DNA of 64,000 nt. Source: Rhizobium leguminosarum (GTDB lineage Bacteria; Pseudomonadota; Alphaproteobacteria; Rhizobiales; Rhizobiaceae). Positions 1-8,504 of the stretch are shown here, one piece after another; position 1 is the first letter of the stretch, and every line of letters begins with the position of its first letter. The notes beneath the pieces were generated by a model. That model had not been told where the DNA came from and searched no databases. It saw only the letters and a program-made list of their open reading frames with translations. A program made the translations under genes and the position numbers. The stretch spans positions 620,001 to 684,000 of the forward strand of contig NZ_CP016287.1 in the NCBI RefSeq assembly GCF_001679785.1. Direction: 5' to 3'.

Positions 1-122
1 GCGATGGATGGACGGCCGTAGTCCCATATGGACTGATGCTTTCGGCCCTCACCTTTGTCTTGTGCCTGGTGGCCGCAGCAGTTTCCGCTCAAAAATATGC
101 CAGGCTGGCCTGGAGGATATGA
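1..122 (+). CDS. C-terminal end of a DUF2231-type membrane protein (partial)
   Basis: A frame open from the left edge (first full codon at base 3) encodes about 39 residues ending at TGA 120-122. It contains a hydrophobic helix (LMLSALTFVLCLVAAAVSA) followed by a short basic tail, as expected for the last transmembrane segment of an inner-membrane protein. In rhizobia a DUF2231 membrane protein often precedes a sorbosone/PQQ-type dehydrogenase, which fits the next gene. The stop overlaps the next start as TGATG, implying translational coupling. The family assignment rests on context and hydrophobicity only, because most of the gene is outside the window. Confidence 0.55.
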   Translation, partial: DGWTAVVPYGLMLSALTFVLCLVAAAVSAQKYARLAWRI

Positions 123-1699
123 TGAAAAAGTTCCAGATTCTCGGCGCCTCGGTTCTGTCGATTTCCGTCGGCGTCGGTCTTTCGGCTTATGCCCAGAACG
201 GAGGTTTTGATATCTCTCAGCAGATCGGACCGAACCCCGTCCTTCCGGAACCAACCGCCTCACTGCTGCCTGATCTGAAGGTAGCGGAGGTCATTGGCTG
301 GAAGGATGGTGAGACACCGGCCGCCTCGAACGGTTTGACGGTCACTGCTTATGCCAAGGACCTCGCCAATCCGAGGACAGTCCACACCTTGCCGAACGGC
401 GACGTACTGGTGATTCAGTCGCGCGGCCCGTCCGGCAAACCGACCTCACGGCCGAAGGATTTGATCCGGGGCTGGATCATGTCGATCGCTCGTGGTGGCG
501 GCGGCGAGCAGAAGGAAAGCAACGTCATCACACTGCTGCGTGACGCGAACCGCGACGGCAAAGTGGATGAGAGGCACGATCTTCTGAAGAAACTCGATTC
601 GCCGTTCGGTGTCGCCTGGGTCGACAACACGCTCTATGTCGCCTCGACGTCCGCCATTCTCGCCTACCCCTATGAACTTGGTCAGAATGGAATCACCGCC
701 CAACCGAAAACTCTGACGCCCTTGCCCGGTGGTCCGATCAATCATCACTGGACCAAGGACCTGGCGCTGAGCCCCGATGGGCAGATGCTTTACGCCTCGG
801 TCGGCTCGAATTCCAACGTCGCCGAGAACGGGCTTGAGGCGGAAAAGGGCCGTGCAGCGATCTGGCAGGTCGACCGGCACACCGGCGCGGCGCGCGTCTT
901 CGCCTCAGGTCTGCGCAATCCGAACGGCCTTACCTTCAACCCTGAGACAGGGGTGCTCTGGACGGTCGTCAACGAGCGCGATGAACTCGGACCGGACCTC
1001 GTTCCCGATTACATGACCTCGGTCATGGAAGGTGGTTTCTATGGCTGGCCATGGAGTTATTATGGCAAGCATGTCGATGCGCGCGTGCATCCGCCGCGTC
1101 CCGACATGGTCGAAAGGGCGATCCCACCGGATTATGCGCTGTCGAGCCATGTCGCCGCGCTCGGACTGACCTTTTCTATGAATTCCGCGCTGCCGGCCGC
1201 CTACGCCAACGGCGCCTTCATCGGCGAGCACGGCAGTTGGAATCGGGACAGCTTCAACGGCTACAAAGTCGTGTACGTACCATTCGAAAACGGCAAGCCA
1301 TCCGGCAAGGCGCAGGACGTCATCACGGGCTTTATCCAGGGCGACCAGGCGAAGGGGCGGCCGGTCGGCGTCGAAATCGACGGAACGGGAGCGCTGCTCG
1401 TCGCCGATGACGCCGGCAATACCGTCTGGCGCATATCTTCGTCCGACGGCAAAATCACGCCGCAGCCAATCGGCACGGACCAAGTAAAATTGCAAGCGTC
1501 GACGAATGCGGCGCGAGATCAGACTCCCGATGGAGATCCAAACATCGGAACGGAGATGACGGGGTCGGCTGCTCAATCCCAAACACCACCGGCATCGCCC
1601 GATAAGCGCCCGACCGGCCTGGCACCACCACCTTCCGGCCAACAACAGGATGAGCGCCGGCCTGCGCAGATGGAGATTGCCCCTGCAACCGGTCCTTAA
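122..1699 (+). CDS. PQQ-dependent sugar dehydrogenase (sorbosone dehydrogenase family), exported
   Basis: This is a 525-residue protein with a signal peptide (MKKFQILGASVLSISVGVGLSAYAQ), so it should act in the periplasm. The body is a six-bladed beta-propeller of the soluble glucose/sorbosone dehydrogenase family. Recognisable stretches are GLRNPNGLTFNPETG near residue 265 and EHGSWNRDSFNGYKV near 365. Such enzymes oxidise aldoses or sorbosone with PQQ as cofactor. The last 70 or so residues are a Pro/Gln/Thr-rich low-complexity tail. ATG 122 was chosen over an earlier in-frame ATG at 8 because it starts the signal peptide, sits 5 nt after GGAGG (112-116), and overlaps the upstream stop. The substrate is not predictable, and some propeller homologues are not dehydrogenases. 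Confidence 0.85.
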   Translation: MKKFQILGASVLSISVGVGLSAYAQNGGFDISQQIGPNPVLPEPTASLLPDLKVAEVIGWKDGETPAASNGLTVTAYAKDLANPRTVHTLPNGDVLVIQSRGPSGKPTSRPKDLIRGWIMSIARGGGGEQKESNVITLLRDANRDGKVDERHDLLKKLDSPFGVAWVDNTLYVASTSAILAYPYELGQNGITAQPKTLTPLPGGPINHHWTKDLALSPDGQMLYASVGSNSNVAENGLEAEKGRAAIWQVDRHTGAARVFASGLRNPNGLTFNPETGVLWTVVNERDELGPDLVPDYMTSVMEGGFYGWPWSYYGKHVDARVHPPRPDMVERAIPPDYALSSHVAALGLTFSMNSALPAAYANGAFIGEHGSWNRDSFNGYKVVYVPFENGKPSGKAQDVITGFIQGDQAKGRPVGVEIDGTGALLVADDAGNTVWRISSSDGKITPQPIGTDQVKLQASTNAARDQTPDGDPNIGTEMTGSAAQSQTPPASPDKRPTGLAPPPSGQQQDERRPAQMEIAPATGP

Positions 1700-1720
1700 A
1701 TTCGGAGGTGCCGAAATCCG

Positions 1721-1738
1721 AGGCTCCGAATGGAGCCT
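1721..1738. terminator. Short hairpin between convergent genes, weak terminator candidate
   Basis: AGGCTCC-GAAT-GGAGCCT is a perfect 7-bp stem in the 82-bp gap between the dehydrogenase and the convergent ABC operon end. No T-run follows on either strand, so intrinsic termination is uncertain. Confidence 0.3.
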
Positions 1739-1781
1739 ACGGCCATTTCGACCACAATTCCGGACGCAGGACCGAATTGCT

Positions 1782-2723
1782 CTACAGCCGATTGGCGCGC
1801 AATAAGGTGTCACGAGACAAATACCCGACAAGTGTCCCATCTGCGGCTTTGACCTGCAGGCCCGGCATCTCACCGGAGAGGATGAGCGCCAAGGCGTCGT
1901 GAACCGTGGCATCAGCGGCAATCTCGGCATCGCCGTTCGACGGTTCCGGCGCAGTCATGATCATCGATACGGCAATCAAGCTTAGCCTTTTTATAGCCCG
2001 GTCGGGACCGAGGAAACTCTCGACGAATTCATTAACGGGACGCGCGAGGATTTCCTGCGGGGTATCATATTGAAGGAGGCGACCATCCCGCATGATGGCG
2101 ATGCGATCACCCATCTTGATTGCCTCATCGAGGTCATGGGTGACGATGACGACGGTCTTCTTCACCTTCCTGAGAATATCCCTGAATTCGTCCTGAAGCC
2201 GAACGCGAGTGATCGGATCGATCGCACCGAACGGTTCGTCCATCAGCATGATTGCAGGGTCGGCGGCGAGCGCACGCGCGAAACCGACGCGCTGACGCTG
2301 CCCGCCCGACAATTCGTGTGGCAGGCGCTGCCGCATGATGGCCGGATCAAGACCCACGAGATCCAGCAGCTCGTCGACCCGGCGATCGCTGCGCGCCTTT
2401 TCCCAACCGAGAAGCCGCGGCACGGTCGCGACATTGCGCGCGATCGACATATGCGGAAACAGACCGACTTGCTGGATGACATAACCGATGCTGCGGCGCA
2501 GCTCTTTCTGATCGACCCGGGCGATATCTCTGCCATCGACCAGCACACGCCCCGCCGTGGGCGTCTCCAACTGATTGATCATCCGCATGGTCGTGGTCTT
2601 GCCGCAGCCCGAAGGACCGATCAGTGCAACCGTCGAACCGGTCTCGATCAGGAGATCGAGATTGTCGACCGCATGCGAGCCGCTTCCGTCGTAATTCTTC
2701 GTAACATGGTCGAGATGAATCAT
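1782..2723 (-). CDS. Quaternary-amine (OpuCA/ProV-type) ABC transporter ATPase
   Basis: This 313-residue nucleotide-binding subunit has Walker A GPSGCGKTT near residue 35, Q-loop, signature LSGGQRQR near 137 and Walker B IMLMDEPFG. The ABC domain resembles the glycine-betaine/osmoprotectant group. About 60 C-terminal residues look like a single degenerate CBS-type module (VHDALALILSG, GYLSRDTLLR), which in this group can sense ionic strength. It is the last gene of the eleven-gene minus-strand run and sits 22 bp after the second permease. The start MIHLDHVTKNYDG was chosen because the longer frame upstream runs into the permease and lacks domain homology. It powers uptake of what is probably a betaine-like compound. 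Confidence 0.9.
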   Translation of the reverse strand: MIHLDHVTKNYDGSGSHAVDNLDLLIETGSTVALIGPSGCGKTTTMRMINQLETPTAGRVLVDGRDIARVDQKELRRSIGYVIQQVGLFPHMSIARNVATVPRLLGWEKARSDRRVDELLDLVGLDPAIMRQRLPHELSGGQRQRVGFARALAADPAIMLMDEPFGAIDPITRVRLQDEFRDILRKVKKTVVIVTHDLDEAIKMGDRIAIMRDGRLLQYDTPQEILARPVNEFVESFLGPDRAIKRLSLIAVSMIMTAPEPSNGDAEIAADATVHDALALILSGEMPGLQVKAADGTLVGYLSRDTLLRANRL

Positions 2724-2745
2724 CCTGATATCCGCTTTCGGCCGC

Positions 2746-3381
2746 TTAGCGCCGTTGAGTGAAGACGCGCTCCAGGGCGCCGAACGCCAATTCCGCAAAG
2801 ATCGCGAGCAGGGCGATCGGAACCGCTCCGACGAGAAGGCGCGGCATGTTCATGATCGCAATGCCGGCATTGATGAAATCGCCAAGCCCACCGCCGCCGA
2901 TGAAGGAGGCAAGCGCCGCCCCGCCGATGACCTGGATGGCACTCGTCCTGACGCCTGACAGAATCGACGGAACGGCCAGCGGAAGTTCGATCTCCCACAG
3001 CATCTGCCCGGCGCTCATACCCATTCCGTCGGCCGCATCGATCACCGAGGCGTCGATCTCCCGGATGCCGATGATCGTGCTCAACAGCAGCGGCGGCACG
3101 GCAAGGACGATGAGGGCGACCACCGACGGCAACAATCCGATGCCGAGAAACGGCATCGCCGCCGACAGGATCGCAAGGCTCGGTATGGAGCGCAAGGCGC
3201 CGGCAATATTGACCACTGCAAAGGCGGCGCGGGGTGCCCGTGCTACGGCAAATCCGAGTGGCACGGCAATGACGAAAGCGATGCCGAGCGATAGGACGCA
3301 CATCAGAAGATGGCGATTGAAAGCGTTGAAGAAGGCGCCGGAGTTGCTGAAGATCCAGCTGAATGCATCGATAACGATCAT
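2746..3381 (-). CDS. Quaternary-amine ABC transporter permease 1 (OpuCB/D-type)
   Basis: A 211-residue integral membrane protein with about five hydrophobic helices. It carries the permease coupling region around ADGMGMSAGQMLWEIELPLAVPSILSGVR, matching the binding-protein-dependent transport inner-membrane family. Its start overlaps the stop of the next-upstream permease by ATGA (3378-3381), so the two are translationally coupled. A pair of short non-identical permeases is typical of OpuC/YehWXYZ-like betaine importers. Confidence 0.9.
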   Translation of the reverse strand: MIVIDAFSWIFSNSGAFFNAFNRHLLMCVLSLGIAFVIAVPLGFAVARAPRAAFAVVNIAGALRSIPSLAILSAAMPFLGIGLLPSVVALIVLAVPPLLLSTIIGIREIDASVIDAADGMGMSAGQMLWEIELPLAVPSILSGVRTSAIQVIGGAALASFIGGGGLGDFINAGIAIMNMPRLLVGAVPIALLAIFAELAFGALERVFTQRR

Positions 3382-4010
3382 GCTGCTTTACCTCCACTGC
3401 GCCGGCGCAGCAGCTTTTCGAAGGATGCAAAACAGTAGTCGGCAAAGAGCGCCAGAAATGACGTCAGCAGCCCGCCCGCGATGATCTTTTCGGGAAACCG
3501 CTGGTCGATGCCTTCGAAAATGATGACGCCGAGCCCGCCGGCATTGATATAGGCGGCAACGGTCGCGATGCCGATGACCGTCACCATGGCAATGCGGATA
3601 CCGCCGACGATATAGGGCATCGCCAGTGGCAGCTCGACCTCCCAGATCCGGCGCGCAGTGCCGTAGCCCATGCCATCGGCAGCTTCGAGTATGTCACGCG
3701 GAATTGCCTGAAACCCCATGCCGATATTGCGGATCAGGATCATCAGCGAGTAGGCGGCAAGACCGGTAATGGCGGGTGCCGCCCCAATCCCCATGACAGG
3801 AATAAGAAGTGCAAACAGCGCCAGGCTCGGCACGGCGAACAGGATACCGGTGAAGATGATGATAACCGCGAAGCTCCGCGGCCGCCTTGCCGCCCATATC
3901 CCGACGATCAGCGAGATCACCAGGGCAATGCCGACCGAGGAAAAAACGAGATACAGGTGCTCCAACAGCGCTTCGAATAGCCGATCGAGGTGTTTAGGGA
4001 CCCATTTCAT
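3378..4010 (-). CDS. Quaternary-amine ABC transporter permease 2 (OpuCB/D-type)
   Basis: This 210-residue inner-membrane permease is paralogous to the downstream one. The coupling motif is in ADGMGYGTARRIWEVELPLAMPYIVGGIR. The start MKWVPKHLDRL at 4010 is preceded by GGAGG at good spacing, while the longer open frame to 4103 reads back into the preceding gene and is not favoured. It lies 37 bp after the PhnD-like gene and overlaps the second permease by 4 nt. It should form the membrane channel with that permease. Confidence 0.9.
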   Translation of the reverse strand: MKWVPKHLDRLFEALLEHLYLVFSSVGIALVISLIVGIWAARRPRSFAVIIIFTGILFAVPSLALFALLIPVMGIGAAPAITGLAAYSLMILIRNIGMGFQAIPRDILEAADGMGYGTARRIWEVELPLAMPYIVGGIRIAMVTVIGIATVAAYINAGGLGVIIFEGIDQRFPEKIIAGGLLTSFLALFADYCFASFEKLLRRRSGGKAA

Positions 4011-4047
4011 CGTCGAGACCTCCGCGTCCGGGCGCTCGTTCGCCTGT

Positions 4048-4860
4048 CTACCATGAGATCCCCAATCTGCGATCGGTGTCGTCGGCTCTCTGCGGCAGAA
4101 CATCGTAGGCCGACGGAACGACCGCCGAAAATCGTCTGAGGCCGAGCCGTTTCAAAGCAGCCGCTCCCTCAGGCGTTTCATGCAACGTCACGAGGCTCCG
4201 CTGTAACGCTGTGGCGATGTCCGCGGGTAATGTTTGCGCGGCAACCAACAGCGGCGCAGGACGCGGATCGGTCGTCGCTAGAATGCGAAGACCATCGATT
4301 TCGTCGCGTTCGTGCATCGACAACAATTGGAAGGCATAAGCGTCGATCGCGCCCGCATCGATCCTGCCGTCCTTGAGAGCGGCGATAATGCCTGAAGGGT
4401 TGAGCAGCGGTCCGACCGTCATGCTCGGCTTCATTTTCCCGGCAAACTGGCCGGCAAGGAAGGAACGCGCCGCGTGGTAGCCCGATTGGGAATCGCGCAC
4501 GGTCCAGCCCCAGCGTGCCGCAGCGAGATCCGCCACCGCCTTCACCGGCCCGGTGGAGGCGACGAGGATGTGGCTGGCATAGAACGGCTGGTCCAAAGAC
4601 CATGCTTCGTTCGAGACGGGTGCCGCAAGGGCCGCCGGTCTTAAGCCCTCCGGCATGCGCGAAAACGGATAGCCGCACATGAACACCGCTCCCATGTCCG
4701 GCCTCGCCCATAACGCCGACAAGGGCGCTGGTGCTGGATGGGCGATGATCTCCAGCTCGACGCCGGAACGTAGGCTGACCAACGCAAACAGCGCGTCCCA
4801 CAGGCCGCGAATGCGCGGGCTGAGATTATACATTCTCGAACAGGCGATTGGCTTGGACAT
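4048..4860 (-). CDS. PhnD/NMT1-like periplasmic-binding-fold protein without a signal peptide
   Basis: The 270-residue product resembles the PhnD/SsuA/NMT1 type II binding-protein fold: an N-terminal half with GAVFMCGYPF, and a C-terminal half with GRIDAGAIDAYAFQLL and a final ETPEGAAALKRLGL segment, typical of phosphonate-type binding proteins. The N-terminus (MSKPIACSRMYNLSPRIRGL) has no hydrophobic export signal, so the protein looks cytoplasmic. It lies between the cyclodeaminase-family gene (12-bp gap) and the permeases. It may be a ligand sensor, a substrate chaperone or an enzyme. The operon has its own secreted OpuC-type binding protein, so this is probably not the main receptor. Confidence 0.65.
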   Translation of the reverse strand: MSKPIACSRMYNLSPRIRGLWDALFALVSLRSGVELEIIAHPAPAPLSALWARPDMGAVFMCGYPFSRMPEGLRPAALAAPVSNEAWSLDQPFYASHILVASTGPVKAVADLAAARWGWTVRDSQSGYHAARSFLAGQFAGKMKPSMTVGPLLNPSGIIAALKDGRIDAGAIDAYAFQLLSMHERDEIDGLRILATTDPRPAPLLVAAQTLPADIATALQRSLVTLHETPEGAAALKRLGLRRFSAVVPSAYDVLPQRADDTDRRLGISW

Positions 4861-4872
4861 GACCATGGCTAT

Positions 4873-5877
4873 TTATGCGAACCGCAGGCGCTGGCCGATA
4901 TTCATCTCCCTGGCCTTCTCCACCATGGCGGCGCCGAGCGCCACGTCGGTCGTGCTGAGGCCGCGATGCCAGAACAGGATCGTCTCCTCATCGCTCTCTC
5001 GGCCGGGTTTCATGCCGCAGACGATCTGGCCGATTTCGGCATGCAGGTTCTCGGCCGTCACCTTGCCCTCGTCGACGTGACGGCGAAGCGCTCCGAACGG
5101 CTTGCCGGGGCCGCATTGTCCCCAATCGTCGACGACGACCTTGTCCATGATATCGGTGAGATCGAATTCAAGCGCGCTCATCGTGCCATAGGGCACGACG
5201 AAGGCTCCCTTCTTCACCCATTCCGTCTTGAACAGCGGCGACGGTTCCGGCAGGCGGCTGGCCTCGACCATGATATCGGCGCCCTTGAGGCAATCCTCCC
5301 AATTGTCGGTGACGACGATCTTCTTGCCGAGATCCGCCTCAAGACGCCTGGCGAAGGCATCGCGACTTTCCGGGCGGCGCGAATGCACGCGGATTTCATC
5401 GAAGTCGAAGAGATGATCGAGAAGGCGGACATTCCAGTAGGAGGTTCCGCGGGCACCGATATGGCCGAGAATCCTGCTGTCCTTGCGGGCCAGATATTTT
5501 GCGCCAAGGGCGGTCACGGCGCCGGTGCGCATGTCGGTGATAGCAGTTGCGTCGATGATGGCCTTCGGCACGCCGGTGTTCGGATCGAACAGGTTGAGGA
5601 CCGCAAGCTCCGAGGGCAGATCGACCTTATAGTTGTCGACGAAATCGCCGACGACTTTGACGCCGGCATAGTTCAGCGCTTTGACATAGCCGCGAAGCAC
5701 GTTGAAATGGCCTTTGTCGGAGCTCTCCGGCACAAGATGAACACGCGGCTCGATGACGGTTTCGCCCCTGCCCTGCGCATCCAGCGCTTTCGACACCGCA
5801 TCGAGAATCTCGTCATTCGTCAGCGCCAGCGCCTTGGCATCGAGGGCATTGAGATAATCGATCCAGATTTCCTGCAT
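4873..5877 (-). CDS. Ornithine cyclodeaminase / mu-crystallin family NAD(P)-dependent protein
   Basis: The 334-residue protein matches the OCD/mu-crystallin family: an N-terminal substrate half (EPRVHLVPESSDKGHFNVLRGY), then a Rossmann half whose dinucleotide loop reads GHIGARGTSYWNVRLL, followed by VHSRRPESRDAFA and ADIMVEASRLPEPSP. Family members include ornithine cyclodeaminase, alanine dehydrogenase and ketimine reductases. The sequence does not identify the substrate. The start at 5877 follows GGAGAAGCGGGA; the longer frame to 6138 overlaps the binding-protein gene and is rejected. Within the operon it may reduce an imine or deaminate an amino-acid intermediate of the imported compound. 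That role is inference. Confidence 0.75.
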   Translation of the reverse strand: MQEIWIDYLNALDAKALALTNDEILDAVSKALDAQGRGETVIEPRVHLVPESSDKGHFNVLRGYVKALNYAGVKVVGDFVDNYKVDLPSELAVLNLFDPNTGVPKAIIDATAITDMRTGAVTALGAKYLARKDSRILGHIGARGTSYWNVRLLDHLFDFDEIRVHSRRPESRDAFARRLEADLGKKIVVTDNWEDCLKGADIMVEASRLPEPSPLFKTEWVKKGAFVVPYGTMSALEFDLTDIMDKVVVDDWGQCGPGKPFGALRRHVDEGKVTAENLHAEIGQIVCGMKPGRESDEETILFWHRGLSTTDVALGAAMVEKAREMNIGQRLRFA

Positions 5878-5995
5878 TTCCCGCTTCTCCACATTCCTGT
5901 CCGGCTGCTGAACGGACGGATTTTCGAACAAACACCCTAAAGGGATCGCCACGCCAGATCGCGGCCGGATCGACACCCGGCCGCGGCTGTGACAA

Positions 5996-6883
5996 TCATT
6001 TCGGCAGCAGGCCGTTTTCCTTGAGGAATTCGACCGCCACGTCCTTGGCTTCCTCGTGATCGGTCTCGACCTTGGCATTGAGGACCCGCATTTTCTCGTT
6101 ATCGAGATGGGTGCCGACCGCCTCCAGCAGTTCGGCAACTTTCGGATTGGCCTTCAGCACGTCCTGGCGGACAACGGGGGCCACATAGTAGGGCGGAAAC
6201 AAACCCTTGTCGTCTGCCAGCGGCACGAGGTTCTTCGAGCCGATCTGCCAGTCGGTCGCGGCGCCATTGGCAACGTCAATGTCCTTTTGTTCCAGCGCGT
6301 CATAACGAAGGCCAAGCTTGGCAAACTGCTTGAACTCCTTGAACTCGGCGTCATAGACACGCTTAAGGCCGGGCAGGCCATCGGCGCGGTCCGGAAATTC
6401 AGCGCCGCCGCCGAAGACCAGGGTCTTCGAAACCTTGGCGAGATCCGACAGGCTCTTCAGATTGTTGGCCTGCGCCGTTTCCTGTCGGACGACGATGACA
6501 TAGCCATTGTTGATGCCGCTCGGCTTCAGCCAGGTGAGGTTGAACTGCTTGGCGTAGAAATCCTTGACCTGCGTGTAGACCTTCTCGGCATCGGTCGACA
6601 TCTCACCCTTGACGACAGAAGCCAGCGCCGTGCCGGTATATTCCGGATAAAGATCGATCTCGCCGGCCACCAATGCCTGGTGAGCAATCAGCGTACCACC
6701 GAGATTGATCTTGCGCTCGACGGTGATGCCGGCATTTTCCAAAACGGCGGCGTACATTTCGGCGAGGATAAACTGCTCGGTGAAATTCTTGCTGCCGACC
6801 TTGATGGTCTCTGCGGATGCAGACTGGAACATGGCGGCTGCCATGATGCCGGCTGCAAAGATGCCTTTTGTCCAATTTTTCAT
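5996..6883 (-). CDS. OpuC/OsmF-type quaternary-amine ABC substrate-binding protein
   Basis: This 295-residue secreted receptor has a signal peptide ending ...FQSASA and a mature start ETIKVGSKNFTEQFILAEM, the hallmark of the OpuAC/OsmF family. It also shows EIDLYPEYTGTAL in lobe 1. The family binds glycine betaine, choline, carnitine and related cations through an aromatic cage; the bacterial ergothioneine importer EgtU also carries a domain of this fold. ATG 6883 (6 nt after GAGGGA) is preferred to ATG 6889, which abuts the ribosome site. The gene is separated from the upstream lyase by 115 bp with inverted repeats, so it may have its own promoter or mRNA processing site. Confidence 0.9.
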   Translation of the reverse strand: MKNWTKGIFAAGIMAAAMFQSASAETIKVGSKNFTEQFILAEMYAAVLENAGITVERKINLGGTLIAHQALVAGEIDLYPEYTGTALASVVKGEMSTDAEKVYTQVKDFYAKQFNLTWLKPSGINNGYVIVVRQETAQANNLKSLSDLAKVSKTLVFGGGAEFPDRADGLPGLKRVYDAEFKEFKQFAKLGLRYDALEQKDIDVANGAATDWQIGSKNLVPLADDKGLFPPYYVAPVVRQDVLKANPKVAELLEAVGTHLDNEKMRVLNAKVETDHEEAKDVAVEFLKENGLLPK

Positions 6884-6918
6884 AGTCATTCCCTCTTGTT
6901 GACTTTTCAATGAACGAA

Positions 6919-6947
6919 CCGACGGCATTCCCCGGAATAACCGTCGG
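6919..6947. repeat. Inverted repeat between lyase and binding-protein genes
   Basis: CCGACGG (6919-6925) pairs with CCGTCGG (6941-6947), with an inner ATTCC/GGAAT stem. A second hairpin TGCCC...GGGCA lies at 6966-6984. They occupy the only gap over 100 bp inside the operon. A role in attenuation or mRNA stabilisation, giving more transporter than enzyme, is possible but unproven. Confidence 0.35.
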
Positions 6948-6998
6948 CATGACCGGTCGGCGCCCTGCCCTTCTTGCCGGGGCAGTGGCGGACTCGGC

Positions 6999-8504
6999 TT
7001 ATTGCGGGCCACGCCCGATCAATGCGGCAATCGTTGCAAAATCCGGCCCTTGCGCGCGATCCTCTTCAAGCGGCGGGACGTGGTTGCGGACAAAGGCATA
7101 GGCTTGCGCCGATCCCTTGCCCAATTCGCCTGAGACGCCTCTGAGCTCGACGGCCTGTACCGAAGCAATCAGTTCGATGGCGGTGAGATAGCGCAGGCGC
7201 TCGACGATCGCCTGCGCCTTTGCCAAAACGCTCGGAGCCATCGATGCCTGGTCTTCGACGCCATCGGCGACAGGAATGGGCGAAAGCGAAACCGGCATGG
7301 CCAGATGGCGGATTTCGGCTTCCATGGCCGAGACGGTCTTTTGCACGGTCGCAAAACCGGTACGGCTCTGGCCCATCGGAGTCAGGAAGCGTGGCAGGTC
7401 GGACATGCCAGGCGACATGATCTTCATGATCCGATAGGCGGTGCCTGCCGCACAATGCGCCATCGCCTGCCCCAGCCTTTCCCAGGCGAGCACAAAAGCG
7501 GTCATGTCAAAATTGCCGTGTGAAAGAATGACGCCCTCGGATGCGATCACGACAGGATTGTCACTGGAACTGACGAGCTCTATGTCAGTCGCCTGCCTCG
7601 CCTCATCGATCGCATGCCTCAACGCACCCCAGACCTGCGGCGTGCAGCGGTAGCTCAATGGATCCTGCAGACGCCTTGCTGCGTCGGCGGCAAGCAAGGA
7701 GCTGCCCGAAAGAAGCTCCATCAGCTGAGCGGCGACGTGGCGCTGCCCAAAGGCCGGTCTCGCCGCCAGAGCGCGGTCGTCGAAGGCACTGACATTGGCC
7801 CGGAACGCTTCGAAATTAACGGCAATCGCCTTGAGGGACCAATCGAAGAGCCGCTCGATATCCACAAGCGTCAAGCAGGCAAGGCCGATGGAGAGGCTGT
7901 TGGCCACAACAAGCGCATGCCCGTCCTTCGGCGCGAATTCGAGAGGCTTCAGGCCGGCCCTTTCAAGGGCGATGGCGGCCGGCAGCACTTCGCCGCCAAG
8001 CTCGATCTCACCGAAGCCCAGAAGGCCCCGGCTCATATGGGCAAGCGGCGCCAAATCCGCCGCACCGATCGAGCCCAATGAGGGGACGACAGGATGCACA
8101 CCTGCATTGATGGCGGCAATCAGACCGTGGAAGACTTTCAGCGAAACGCCGGAACCGCCCGCCCCCATGCCGGCGGCCCTGACGGCCATCATCGCCCGCA
8201 CGGATTCCTGCGCAAGCGGCTCTCCGACGCCGACCGCGCGGGCTTGCGGCACACGCATCTGGAACGCCACCAGATCTTCCGTTGCAAGTCGGGTGTCGAC
8301 CCCCGCTCCAAGTCCCGTCGTCAGGCCATAGACCGGCAGATCGCTTTCCGTGTAGCGGTCGACGACGGCGCGCGCGGCCACAATCCGGGCCTCGACCTCG
8401 GCGGATATTTCGATCCTTGCGTGACGACGGGCAATTGCTGCGATATCCTCGATCGTCGGCGGCGCCGCGCTGAAGATGATCGATGGAGAATTGGTGGCGC
8501 TCAC
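6999..8504 (-). CDS. HAL/PAL-superfamily lyase lacking the MIO triad (candidate betaine lyase)
   Basis: The 501-residue protein is full length for the histidine/aromatic ammonia-lyase fold. Residue Y59 in YGLTTGLGAG matches the catalytic tyrosine loop, VANSLS and SSDNPVV motifs are present, and GVEDQASM matches the QEDHVSM acidic motif. The cofactor-forming segment, normally GSxGASGDLAPLAH, reads GSIGAADLAPLAH (residues 144-156): the Ser is gone and the segment is one residue shorter. No MIO prosthetic group can form by the usual route. The described HAL-fold precedent without MIO is ergothionase, which eliminates trimethylamine. GTG 8504 was chosen because it overlaps the GntR stop as GTGA and follows GGAGAG. 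A simple hutH label would mislead. Confidence 0.8.
   Translation of the reverse strand: MSATNSPSIIFSAAPPTIEDIAAIARRHARIEISAEVEARIVAARAVVDRYTESDLPVYGLTTGLGAGVDTRLATEDLVAFQMRVPQARAVGVGEPLAQESVRAMMAVRAAGMGAGGSGVSLKVFHGLIAAINAGVHPVVPSLGSIGAADLAPLAHMSRGLLGFGEIELGGEVLPAAIALERAGLKPLEFAPKDGHALVVANSLSIGLACLTLVDIERLFDWSLKAIAVNFEAFRANVSAFDDRALAARPAFGQRHVAAQLMELLSGSSLLAADAARRLQDPLSYRCTPQVWGALRHAIDEARQATDIELVSSSDNPVVIASEGVILSHGNFDMTAFVLAWERLGQAMAHCAAGTAYRIMKIMSPGMSDLPRFLTPMGQSRTGFATVQKTVSAMEAEIRHLAMPVSLSPIPVADGVEDQASMAPSVLAKAQAIVERLRYLTAIELIASVQAVELRGVSGELGKGSAQAYAFVRNHVPPLEEDRAQGPDFATIAALIGRGPQ

Noticed and set aside
6999..8504. Annotation as ordinary histidine ammonia-lyase (hutH)
   Set aside because: The MIO-forming triad is missing, and no urocanase or imidazolonepropionase genes lie nearby.
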